Shown: positions 10,201 to 19,477 of the stretch, in pieces
How positions within the stretch are numbered: the first letter of the stretch is position 1
How the letters are laid out: every line of letters begins with the position of its first letter
Source of the DNA: Collodictyon triciliatum
Lineage: Eukaryota; CRuMs
Direction: 5' to 3'
Assembly (NCBI GenBank): GCA_043381765.1
Contig: JBHJMP010001520.1
Span: forward strand, 1-22,044
Length of the DNA stretch: 22,044 nt
Made by a program: the position numbers and the translations under genes
The notes under the pieces: generated by a model
Databases searched by the model: none
Told to the model about the DNA's origin: nothing
Seen by the model: only the letters and a program-made list of their open reading frames with translations

Positions 10201-12629
10201 GGAGCACTTTCGCCAATACACTTAAAAATATGTGTAAGTTGCTCAGAAAGATTTCCTCGTATGACAGAGACCTACAATAACGACATAATAATAAAAAAAT
10301 ATAATATAACCAAGTTTTTGTTCAGTATTAATTGCGAGCAAAGGATCGAACCATCGCTTCTTTTTTTCTTTTTTTTTTTCGTCTTCACAGGTTGGCAAAC
10401 CTTTTGAGCAGCTTCGTTGGATAAAGTGCTAGATATTTCGTTTAGTTCATTCAATAATCCATGGATTGTCGAGCTTTTACTCAGTGCTACAATGTTTGTT
10501 GATTCATGCAAAACTCTCCATTCCTAGATGTTGTTGATATAAAGTATTGCTAAGTGATTGATTAGGGGTTTTAATTACATATGTTAATGCATCATGATTA
10601 CACATACTTCTTTATTTTCCACCTTAGATAAATTACCTCAAGTTCCAGTTGCACCGCTTGCATTTGCTGGAATATAGTGTCCCTTTCATTCTTTAGCTCT
10701 GTCTATAAAGTGTGCAGGTTTTGGAAACCATTAGCATTATTTTAACACTCCAGGTATGGATATCTCACTTAGATTAACTTTTTTTTCTGTAAAAAAAAGA
10801 AGAAGGAAGCGTATATGTCGAACCTTTTCTATTGAATCTGATTTTATTCGAGATTCAGCCAACGAGATTGCCTTCTCTAATTGCTCTAGCTTTGTAGAAT
10901 ACATTTCATGTAAGTTGTTCCTCAATGTACGCTCCGAAGCGAGCTTTTGGCGAAGATTATCCAGTAGGCCGTCGTAGTGAGAGCGAATCTCATACTAAGC
11001 ATAAGTGTTTTTTTTCTTCTCGTTTCAGGACACCAAATAAATTTGTAAAGAATACTCATTACGCCAGAAACATGATTTGTCATCGATTGTAAAGTTTTGT
11101 CACCTATAAGGATAAAACAAGTGAAAAGCCAATTAGAAAAGAAGTTGGTTTACCTGTTTCGTCAAAAGAGAGTTTCGAGCGCGGACTCGTGGAGGAGCGG
11201 TATCAAGAGTTTGAGCGAACCCGTCCTTCTTCAGTAGCAGTGTGCTGACTCGCTTCGACAAACGAGCATAGGTTGGAGGAGGCTGCATGTGCTCTACTAA
11301 ATCGTAAGGCGTGGACCTGTTTGAGTCGTAACTCATGATTGTAGGAGAGACAGAAGCCAGAGCTTTCGGAGATGGTTTGTTGGATAGAGCAAAAGGTGCT
11401 TGACTTATTGGTGTGTTGGATAATGGTGATGTCGAGGTTGAAGTTGATGTGTGCGCAGGTGTTTTAACTTGAACGATGATGCTATCGATCGATTTTAGTC
11501 TCTGTTTCGTTTGCTTTGCATCAACTTCATCCTGTTGTATATCCCATCTTAGAGTCTCAGCCACATCCCCGTTCTCAATCAAAGGAAGAGCGAAAATGCG
11601 GTTCGTGGAGTTCGAATTATGACGGGGAATGAGTTTCTCATTCTCATCAGATCCAAAGGATGGCTTATTGCATTTTAAATCTATAACAACGTGCGAAACC
11701 ATTTTAGCTCCGGTTTCATCGGCAATGAGTGATTTTGGTTCTGGATTCATTACTGGCTCATCTTTTTTGGATGCTTCAGCTTCTAATATGTGCGGTGGAA
11801 CATCAGCATCCAAGTCCAGGTCAATGCTAATAGCTGAATTTGCATCAGACTCTGAACTGGAGTGTGCGACAGGTTCGAGGTCGTCGGCCTTGTGTAGGTG
11901 TGTCTGTGTTGATGTTGGCTCTTGCACAATAGGAAAGGCTTGAGAAGTTGGGGTTGAATTATGTGGTGGTGCAACTTGCTGTGTAATCATTTGCAAGGTC
12001 GATTGCACACTTGTGGGAAGATGTTGATGGTTTTGTTGATGATTTTGTTGATGATTTTGTTGATGATTTTGTTGATGGTTTTGTTGATGGTTTTGTTGAT
12101 GATTTTGTGTAGCAACTGTATTGCCCTGTGGCTGGGCAAGCGTGGTAGGTTGCCATATGGGATAGGACGTAGTCGATGGGAAGGCTGGGATGCCTGGCGA
12201 GAAGCGGAAAGGTGATGTGCCTGCTTGTAAGGGTTGGTATTGCATCTGACTGTGTGTTTGTGAAGCCGAAAAGAAGCGAGGTGGTTGGTTCTGTGCTTGG
12301 AAGAGTGGCGAGAATGTTTGCGACGGAGCGTAAGGTGGAGCTGCAGTGGAGGGCAAGGGAGAAGGCAGAAAAGAGGCGAAAGATGGAGAGTGTAAAGTGC
12401 TTTGGCGGTCGTGGGCAGAGGCCGAGACAGGGGCAGAGCCTGCAATGGGGAGCGAAGAAGCAGAGTATGAGCGCTGCATCGTGAGTTTCTGCTGGGGGGT
12501 TGTGTTGGAGGCAGGGATCGGGCTGTGTGGACTGAGTGGGTTCTGAGACGGGCGGAATGAATGCGACGCGCCGGCCCTCGAGTGGAAGGGCGAGTAAGGA
12601 TGTGCGCCTCCTGGGTTGATCGAATGCAT
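4289..12629 (-). CDS. Large coiled-coil protein with disordered N-terminus, about 25 exons
   Basis: Exons 5' to 3': 12629-11154, 10994-10824, 10702-10637, 10523-10401, 10271-10196, 9706-9123, 9004-8924, 8813-8708, 8595-8543, 8447-8362, 8224-8083, 7926-7806, 7729-7536, 7487-7329, 7116-6958, 6869-6544, 6450-6408, 6309-6295, 6140-6062, 5952-5811, 5658-5560, 5327-5203, 5026-4949, 4757-4621, 4420-4289. The sum is 4773 bases, 1590 residues, in frame throughout. Residues 1-492 are low-complexity (Pro, Ser, Gln, Thr) with a tandem NHQQ tract near 174-202. From about 493 on, most exons encode Glu/Lys/Leu/Gln-rich heptad-like coiled coil (for example LEQLEKAISLAE, ELLRENDRLQKLL, IQSLQQLLREKIELRR), broken by acidic Ser-rich (about 1030-1060) and polar (about 1200-1300) linkers. 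I recognise no catalytic domain. A scaffold, golgin-like or centrosomal role is possible but unproven. The least certain joins are 6450-6408, 6309-6295 and the last intron. A donor at 10130 instead of 10196 also keeps frame. Confidence 0.8.
5339..5548. repeat. Decamer array AATAGAATAA / AATAGAATAC in a coiled-coil gene intron
   Basis: About 20 copies of a 10-base unit occupy the intron 5328-5559. A block of about 11 units ending TAA is followed by about 7 ending TAC, then two degenerate copies with an extra A. The long Tyr/Phe/Ile/Leu frames opened by this array on the minus strand are artefacts of the repeat. Confidence 0.95.
9791..9900. repeat. 14-base array GAGAAAAATGAAAA in a coiled-coil gene intron
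   Basis: About 7.5 near-identical tandem copies of a 14-base purine-rich unit lie in the intron 9707-10195. The array does not reach either splice site. It is the third gene-internal array in this window with its own unit length (6, 10 and 14 bases). Confidence 0.93.
12021..12108 (-). repeat. In-frame 12-base coding repeat (NHQQ tetrapeptide)
   Basis: Seven tandem copies of a 12-base unit in exon 1 of the coiled-coil gene encode a run of Asn-His-Gln-Gln repeats at about residues 174-202. The unit length is a multiple of three, so copy-number changes keep the frame. Likely a disordered, length-variable spacer. Confidence 0.9.
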
Positions 12630-12816
12630 CGTTGCTCCTTTGGGGTTGTTTTGGTTTAGTGACCCGCTTCTTTGTTCTCGCTTTGTTTTTGTTTTTTGAA
12701 TATATTTTTTTTGTTTTGTTTCTCTCTGTTTTGGGTTTTCTTGTCTGTGTGTCTGGGCACGAGAGGAAGCAGAGGTTAGATAAGGGTGTTTGGTGGTTTA
12801 TTATCTGGTTGAAACC
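12630..12816. promoter_or_regulatory. Divergent promoter region
   Basis: Only 187 bases separate the start codons of the minus-strand coiled-coil gene (12629) and the plus-strand small gene (12817). The stretch is strongly T-rich on the plus strand, with runs around 12670-12740 and one AATATA-type site near 12699. A shared bidirectional promoter is inferred from position; no defined factor site is seen. Confidence 0.45.
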
Positions 12817-13351
12817 ATGGCCGGCACGATTCAGAGAGCCACAGACTCTGCCTTACATCCAGCGTTGTTGGCGACTGTGTCCTCGGTGCTTTCTGCTGCC
12901 GTACCGTTGCTTTAGAAGCCAATGCTGCGCCTTAACCAGCGCGTTCGAAACATCCTCGGTGATTGCATAATCGATGATGTCCGTCGTCTCAAGGAGGATG
13001 TAAGAAAACAACGTCGTTACAAACACACAGTATTCTTCATCATCTACAGAGGAGTAACCACGATTCCTACCTATTTTTCATTGGTAAGTGAAAAAATTGG
13101 AAAAAAAAAGAGATTTTATTCATTAAAAATGCATCGATTATCTCTGAAGGAAAACAAGAAAAAGATATAAAATATCAAAGCTTACGCCCAGTTCATAGAA
13201 TATAACAAATGGAGAAATAAATAAATATGGTAAGGACATCGAATATAGGAATTACATATCTTACCCAAGTCAAAATGGGATGTTAGAATTTTGCCTACAA
13301 TATCGTACTCCCAATAACCATCCCCTTTTGATTATAGGAGGTGATAATTAA
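12817..13351 (+). CDS. Small hypothetical protein, 4 exons, about 80 residues
   Basis: Proposed exons: 12817-12876, 12916-12999, 13050-13083, 13287-13351. The start codon sits in a good context (ACCATGG). The core reads LNQRVRNILGDCIIDDVRRL, then HDSYLFFIEFCLQYRTPNN, ending LLIIGGDN before TAA. Supports: donors GTAAGA at 13000 and GTAAGT at 13084 are near consensus, the intron 13000-13049 ends in a pyrimidine-rich CAG, and all phases close. The weakest part is the first join, which needs a 39-base intron (12877-12915) to skip the TAG at 12913. Starting instead at ATG 12922 avoids it and gives a shorter protein of about 58 residues. I do not recognise the family. The mix of a charged helix and a hydrophobic aromatic C-terminal half suggests a small subunit of a complex, but that is a guess. 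Confidence 0.45.
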
Positions 13352-13455
13352 TTCAAAAGGGATATTTGCTCTGTTTTTTTTTTGTTTTTTTTGGCATTAA
13401 TGATAGAAAAAACAGCACAACCCTCATGAAATACATTATGGATGCAAGGGGAAAA

Positions 13456-16055
13456 CTAGTTACTTGTTTGGGTTTGAACTAGGTAGTCCCTTAGATCGGC
13501 TAGTTGCTGGAGAGGTAGGCTCTTGATATGTTTAATAAGGCTCTCAATATCTAGTCGAGGATAATACATGTCATGGGCTTCGGTGCCGATAGCCATGGCC
13601 AGACAACGAATCAGTGGGTTTCCTGTATTAAACGCGATGAGAAAAAATAATGGTATATTTCTTAAGTTTAAAGACATTCCATTATAATAATTATAAATCG
13701 AAGAATGAAGCTTGCATAGAGCATTCTGTAAACCAAAAGCTTAAATTGCGTTTGCATTTCATTAGAAAGAAGAGGGTAATAGTGGTGCTGTGTCAATCCC
13801 ATTACTGAAAAATTCCTCGACACTAATTCCCAAAGAATCCACGTTCTAAATAAGAACGTACATTAAAGAGAAATTAGATGTTTTTTTCCTGCTTTGACAC
13901 AACAGCGAGCCATTTTCCAGGCTGAAGTATGACCTTGGACTCAAGTTAAATATCAAGCACTGCAGAATTACAAATTATTTTTTTCTGAATATTCTAAAAC
14001 TCACAATTTGTTCCGACAATTTCACAAAAAAATTTTCCATAGCGGTTCGTTCTGTACATGGTGAATTCACATAAATATTTCTTGCTGCTGCTGCTGCTGC
14101 TGCTGCAAGAAAAAGTTTGTTCAAAGTTGAGGAGAAATCCAACGATAGTCAGCTGGTTATATTATGTTTGCTTCATTTCACTTTTTTTAATGAATATTAT
14201 GGATGAATAGTTTGATTACCTCGAGCTTTCTCACTTAGATACCTTGATTTCATTTCTTTCGCCGCCTAATTATTTTAAAAAGAAACAATCAGTTGATAGT
14301 TCTCAAAGAGGCCTTTGATTCAGATGCACTTACTACTGCAGTTGCGTTGTGTTGTGTAGCCTTTTTATTTGATATCCCGATAAGAGTTGTATGCTTGCAC
14401 AAAATAGATGAATCGACTGATAGAGAGATCATATGTGAGTCTTTATACCTAGAATTACCTCTCTCAAATTCTCTGAGTTTTCTCAAAGCAGCCAAACGGA
14501 ATACAGAACCATCACAGCTTTTTAATGAGTCAAAATCCAACCGAACAGTAAAAGAGTACTTTCTCTGTCCAACAAACCCACTAAATTCAACATCATGCGT
14601 CCCGATAATTGGTTCTGAAGTATTTCGTCGAATAATTTTATAAAAAGATGCACGAAAGCCGTCAAAGAGAATTCCTTTTTCTTGTTCGCCAAAATCAGAA
14701 TAATTTGACAGCTTTCTCCAGTCGATACTTAAGTCAGACAAACAAGCTTTCAGTGAGTTGCTTAGAGCCCGAAGGGCTTTATCCTTTAAATTCTCATCTC
14801 CAACGATGAATTCCGAAGTTCCTCTTCCAACCAAGGCCAATTCACGAACGAGCTGATGTGAGACATTCGTACCGATTCCGAAGGTGAATATTCGAGCCTT
14901 CTTCACTTTTTCTTTAGTATACATTATCACCTCCTCAGTATTATTGACTTCTCCATCAGTTAAAATGAAAAGAACTGGCATTTTATTGCCCTGATTTTCT
15001 TTTTCCAAAATATCTTGTAATGGTCTTAAAATCTCTGTCCCTCCTAAATTAGCCTCCATGTTTTCGCAATGGAATAAGGCTTGTCTAGTATTTTCCGTGT
15101 TTTTAATCACAGATTTTTCGAACAGTTTCTCAAATAATGAACCAAATCCTATAATGTTGAAGTAAGACTCTGCTGGCAAAGCCTTAATAAGAGAAATCAA
15201 TGTTGTCTTCACTTTGAATAAGGATCCTCCCACCATAGAATAACTCCGATCAACCAAAAAGACAAAATTTAGTTTTGAGGCATCCTCCGAGTCCTCTGGT
15301 TGAGCAAAGTCTGGGTTAACCGAGATGCTTACTCCATAATATGCTCCAAAAGCTTCTACTTTTGTCTGTGCCACATGTGCATTCTCTAGCTTCATGATAA
15401 GGATGTAATCGCCTTTCCAAGATTTCGAATCTGCGGGTAACTCAACATTAAATGCATGACCATCAACTGCCGCAGTTATTCTCAGCTCCTGTGTTGGACA
15501 TGAAACTTCAGAGAGCTTGGCATCACTTTCAATATGGGTTTTGATTTCTATGAGACTTGTTATGGGCTGATGCTCCTCTTCTTTTTGTGAGCGAGAATAA
15601 GTGCTGGGTGTGTATCGAGGAGATATTGTTGTCGGTAACACGAAACGAAAAGATTGCCCCTCGGGAATCAAAGGAACAATCATCTTTACCCTCACAGTAA
15701 TGAGGCTGTCTGGTGGTATGTTCCCGACCCTCATGTAAAGGAACTCTTCACGCTCTTGATCAGCCATCACAGCCGTGTATCCTTCCTGGATAGCTTCTCG
15801 GTATTCCATACGAGCTAATTCTTTCTCTTTGACTTTGGATACGATTATTTCGTCTGGGAGCTCAATTTCCATCGAGTAGATAGCAGAGGCAGGATCCACA
15901 GGGAAGGAATAAACTGCATGGCACAGTCGTCTGGTGTTATTTTCGAATATTTGTACCACTTCGACATTTGCGACATCGTTGGTAATTGCGTTTGTGATAG
16001 TTGAGCGATTAAAATTGAGGATATCATTCGTTTGCTCGTCACGTAGCTCGGCCAT
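13456..16055 (-). CDS. VIT and VWA domain protein (VWA5A-like), 6 exons
   Basis: Exons: 16055-14334, 14265-14220, 14102-14005, 13921-13901, 13845-13806, 13622-13456; 697 residues, all phases match. Residues about 1-140 form a VIT domain (VVQIFENNTRRLCHAVYSFP, then YREAIQEGYTAVMADQE and VGNIPPDSLITVRV). Residues about 263-435 form a VWA domain with a complete MIDAS metal site: D269-S271-S273 in VDRSYS, T340 in GGTE, and D367 in TDGEV. The segment KHTTLIGI near 555 matches the conserved end of the central region in VWA5A-type proteins. No signal peptide is seen, so the protein is probably intracellular. The family includes VWA5A, the VIT/VWA part of PARP4 and ITI heavy chains; MIDAS sites bind protein partners through a divalent cation. 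The C-terminal 120 residues are split over five small exons, include an Ala run and end in a Leu-rich helix; these joins, especially the 21-base exon 13921-13901, are less certain. Confidence 0.88.
14085..14105 (-). repeat. CTG/CAG triplet run (7 copies) at an exon start
   Basis: Seven CTG units on the plus strand are CAG units on the coding strand and overlap the acceptor of VIT/VWA exon 3. The CAG repeats offer several in-frame AG acceptors. In the phase used they are read as GCA, giving an Ala run. Splice choice could vary the Ala count without changing frame. Confidence 0.85.
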
Positions 16056-16199
16056 CTTGAAGTCTTTGAATTACCTATGTCCTTTTAAAATGCACATGAT
16101 ATTATTTTTCTACCGAGCACAAGCGTTAAACATGAAAAAAAAAATGCCATCGAAATAAGTCACTCGAATCTCATTTCGCAGCAATTATTTTTTCCCCTC

Positions 16200-16475
16200 T
16201 CAATGTGCGGTGTCCACTGATGGGGTGAGTAATTCATGGATTTTGCCGCTAGTTGAGGGGTGGAGCTGTTTGACACAGCCTCTATGTGCTTGATTCAGAA
16301 TGAGATATTGATTGCTTGCGCTGGTTTGTCGGAGAAGCTTTCCGTCCACCCACAGAGCCCACGTTGTGCCCATATAACATGCCTTCTGGCCTCGGACATC
16401 TCGGAACATATTCACTGACCGAACGGTTAAATCGGGACGGTGCTTAGGGTCAGTGACAGGAGCGCGCCGTGTCAT
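16200..16475 (-). other. Orphan open frame, GC-richer than its surroundings
   Basis: A 91-codon frame begins MTRRAPVTDPKHRPDLTVRS and ends PSVDTAH before TGA; the open frame extends upstream of this ATG (RRLTPET). Its base composition and codon use are clearly richer in G and C than the adjacent VIT/VWA gene and the Fanzor remnant. It lies between the 5' end of the VIT/VWA gene and the 3' end of the Fanzor pseudogene, on the same strand as both. I recognise no domain. It may be a fragment of a mobile element or a single exon of an unknown gene. The flanking parts (16056-16199 and 16476-16699) show nothing clear. Confidence 0.35.
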
Positions 16476-16699
16476 AGTTTCGGGAGTCAGCCGTCTGACT
16501 TTCCAGAAATAGAAATCAATACATTACACTAGTTTTTTTATTCTTCCTTTGCGTGTACCCTCCATTATTACTTTACTGGAAGGGGTATACCAGCTTTCGA
16601 TTGGCAAACTTGGTGCGCTCGTATCCAAGGTCTCACCACTTTTTTCACAAAGATCGTGTAGTGGTGAAGACTGCCAGGAAAGACCCGACAGCCTATTTT

Positions 16700-18600
16700 T
16701 TAGAGGAAGGTGCAGGCATATTTCGAAGGATTGGAAGAACTTTGTTGAGTATACTTTTAGCGCTGATAAATTCCCTTGCCAAGAATACACTTTGTTTGCT
16801 TTCTGAGCGATTGCATTCTTTACATATGAGACATCTATACACCATTTTTTGTATTTCCCTTCGGTGTTATACATTCCAGTTCTTTTTTGCAGTTGCGGCA
16901 CATCTTGGAGGTTCTAAATTCATCTACACTAACTGTTTCAGAACGCTTGGATAGTATTTTTCGTAATCCTCTTGCGATTGTTGCCATAAAATGGTTCATC
17001 TGAGATTTCTGCTCCAGTCTCCATACACCAGTACAACACCATCGCCGATTGTCTTTTCGATTCGGTCCATAAACAATGGTTCACTTCTTTTTGTATTAAC
17101 ATACTGCATCCATCTCATCTTTCGAAAAGTTACTTGTTTATAAAATCTGGAAAGTACTATCCGGAATCATAATTCCACAGATACATATTTTCAGAATTTT
17201 TCATAATCGACCGTGCATGAATTATGTTCACTCAGTTCTGTCTCTAATCGATTAAAGATGCTCTTGATGTCTTAAACCGCTGATTCTCTTCAAAAGTCCT
17301 GTGGCCAAAAGAAACAGCACTTTGAAAATCTATTGCCATGCATATAGCTGAAGCCTTGTACTTTATTTTTCGTGCAAGAGTATTTTGTGATTTTTAAGAG
17401 ATTTGCTTTCATGTCTTGTTTGATGTGCCGTGTAACGTGATTTCTTACCTGTCTCATCCATCATGTAAACCAAATTAAACTTGCCTGCGTGCACTCCAAC
17501 TTTTTTTTGTCGCTAATAAAGATAACTGCTCTTCGGAAGGTTCATCTATACAAACATATTCTTGAGTTTTTTGATTAAATTGGATTTCGAATTTGAAATA
17601 GCTTTCTTTTTCAAACAATAATGACACCGCCAAACCGTCTGTTTGTATCATGCATTTGAAATTCTAGTCTGTTCGATGAAAGACTCTCTTCATTTCAAAG
17701 AAATTATGCCATAGTGTCTCTTTGCATCCTGATATATTCTTCAGTAATAATGTTTTCAAGACAATACTAATAGATCTATCAAACATGCAGTATCTAGAGT
17801 AATATGACATGGTATATTGTTAGTTTTTATAGTGATTGGTTGAAACAGTTTGGCTCCAATGTCCTCAAAAAATGCGATTCATGTAAATCAGACATGGAAT
17901 GTACTTATTCGGATTGACTTTGACGTCATATTCGATACCATTTACAATATCGCTGGGAATGATATGATGCAAATGCATTATAGCCCAACCTTTTTATTGT
18001 TCAGTATTTCGAGTTTCTTGAATATGGCTTTTTTTTTAACTTTCGTAACTCTGCCTTTTAAATAGCTTCCGTAATATTCTTATCTTCAGGAACTGTTTGA
18101 TTTATAAAGCGCAGTAGCCTCTTATCAAAATGCTCCTTAATGTTACTATGATAAGCTGTTAACATTTGCTTCGCCAAGTGCGGTAATGTATGAGACAGTC
18201 TAACCAACAGAAAGCGTTCTTCTTGGGATAAAAGGAATCGAAAATTATTGAGATAAAAAAATCATCATGTCTTTTCACATATCTGATCTTTTTAAACTTG
18301 CGGGTATATCTTGTGAAACTATTCCGAATGTCTTTAAAGCGTACAAAAAACACATTTCATCGGTTGTTGGGACTTGTTGTGATTTCAATATGTAACATAT
18401 TACATACAGATAAGTGTCGGTAACCAAATTATGACACAATAAAACCGTATCGTTGATTTTGTCGTAGTCATAAGGATTCTTTACAATCGACTCTATATGT
18501 TTTCACATTTCAGTAGTCTGGTTTTACAGACTTTACATTCCCAAACTCAAGACGTTTTCTTTTCTTCATCTGAAAGTTTTTGTTTTACTTTTTCCTTTAA
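16700..18600 (-). pseudogene. Degenerate Fanzor (eukaryotic TnpB-like RNA-guided nuclease) gene
   Basis: Conserved blocks appear in correct order on the minus strand but in different frames. N-terminal helical part about 18490-18325 (YDYDKINDTVLLCHNLVTDT) and 18235-18070 (LPHLAKQMLTAYHSNIKEHF). Middle about 17960-17770 (IEYDVKVNPNKYIP, FQPITIKTNNIP, LDTACLIDLL). RuvC-I region near 17495-17420 (GVHAGKFNLVYMMDETGKK, RHESKSLKNHKIL). Then QYVNTKRSEPLF and VLVYGDWSR (about 17107-17008), GLRKILSKRSETVSVDEFRT (about 16975-16910), zinc-ribbon cysteines CRNC (16900-16889) and CLICKEC (about 16840), and FLAREFISAKSILNKVL (about 16780-16730). Family knowledge: Fanzors are transposon-encoded, RNA-guided DNA nucleases related to TnpB and Cas12, with a RuvC fold and zinc ribbon. 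At least four frameshifts plus in-frame stops, for example between GDWSR and SQMNHF and after the first cysteine pair, make this copy inactive. RuvC-I Asp is His (17489-17491) and RuvC-III NRD reads ARE (16771-16779). Ends are approximate. Confidence 0.85.
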
Positions 18601-19280
18601 AAAACTGCTTAGTTTTCAATTTTAATAAAACTTAAGCCAATTAGTCAATTGGTCGATAATAAAAATGAACTCAATTCAGTTAAAATTAAGCATCTACCGA
18701 GACTCTCAAATTATGCACATTTTGGCAAACAAACACACAACGTTTTTTTTATAAATGATTTAAGACAAAATGCTGAGAGCCGATTCGGCAAGTTCGAAAG
18801 GATGGCCATATAGCCATTGGGACTGAAAGTCAACATATCGGCCCCAAACAACATGATTACCGTCGCAAGTGTGGATAGTATGCTTTTTTGAAATGCATAT
18901 TTGGTAGAGGGTTTATAGGGTGGGTTCTGTCTGGGCCAAGGCAAGGCTTGTTGTAATTTTTGATTTTTTGTATTAATATTACATAATGGAAAACAAAATA
19001 CAAATTGATTACATGAATAGAATGATATTATTAAGTATTTTTAATCTTATAATATAAACTAATCACACTATTATATTATTCAGGTTGCTTCTTGGATTCA
19101 TCAAAGCCCCTGCTTTCGTCAATCCAGATTTAATTCGATGGTTGTCTGTGCAATAAACTGTTATTTATGGGTATACTTCCGTTGTATAAAAAGCGTTGTA
19201 CCTTGAAAGGGATGAAACCAAGTTCGTCACAACCTTTGCAATGAAGTTTATCCATTTACAGGCTGAATGAGACCGAAGAG
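18601..19280. other. AT-rich stretch without recognised gene
   Basis: The region is AT-rich, most strongly around 18960-19075. One minus-strand frame (18944-18711, starting MPWPRQNPPYKPSTKYAFQ) is open for 77 codons, but I recognise no domain. It may be upstream element sequence of the Fanzor copy or an unrelated fragment. No inverted repeats or target-site duplications could be found by eye. Confidence 0.4.
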
Positions 19281-19477
19281 AAAGGAAAGGAAAGGAAAGG
19301 AAAGGAAAGGAAAGGAAAGGAAAGGAAAGGAAAGGAAAGGAAAGGAAAGGAAAGGAAAGGAAAGGAAAGGAAAGGAAAGGAAAGGAAAGGAAAGGAAAGG
19401 AAAGGAAAGGAAAGGAAAGGAAAGGAAAGGAAAGGAAAGGAAAGGAAAGGAAAGGAAAGGAAAGGAAAGGAAAGGAA
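19281..19477. repeat. Pure GGAAA pentamer array, about 39 copies
   Basis: About 195 bases of uninterrupted GGAAA on + (TTTCC on -). It begins after a GAGAAA lead-in and stops a few bases before the truncated LINE sequence. Being free of variants, it is probably a recent expansion. All long frames across it are repeat artefacts (Phe-Leu-Ser-Phe-Pro on -, Lys-Gly-Lys-Glu-Arg on +). Confidence 0.97.

Noticed and set aside
11629-12484. Several plus- and minus-strand frames of 60-150 codons
   Set aside because: All overlap exon 1 of the coiled-coil gene in other frames and are helped by the 12-base repeat.
13806-13845. Read-through of VIT/VWA exon 5 to a stop in PLLPSSF
   Set aside because: Possible as an alternative end, but splicing at the GTAATG donor joins in phase to the long open exon 13622-13456, which is the better supported C-terminus.
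16700-16900. IS1595/ISXO2-type transposase zinc ribbon
   Set aside because: Considered because of the paired CxxC motifs, but the upstream DEFRTSK, GDWSR and GKFNLVYMMDE blocks point to Fanzor.
16524-16954. Open frames over the Fanzor C-terminus, on both strands
   Set aside because: The minus-strand frame reads the zinc-ribbon region out of frame for most of its length, and the plus-strand frames are antisense; the family motifs appear only when frames are switched.
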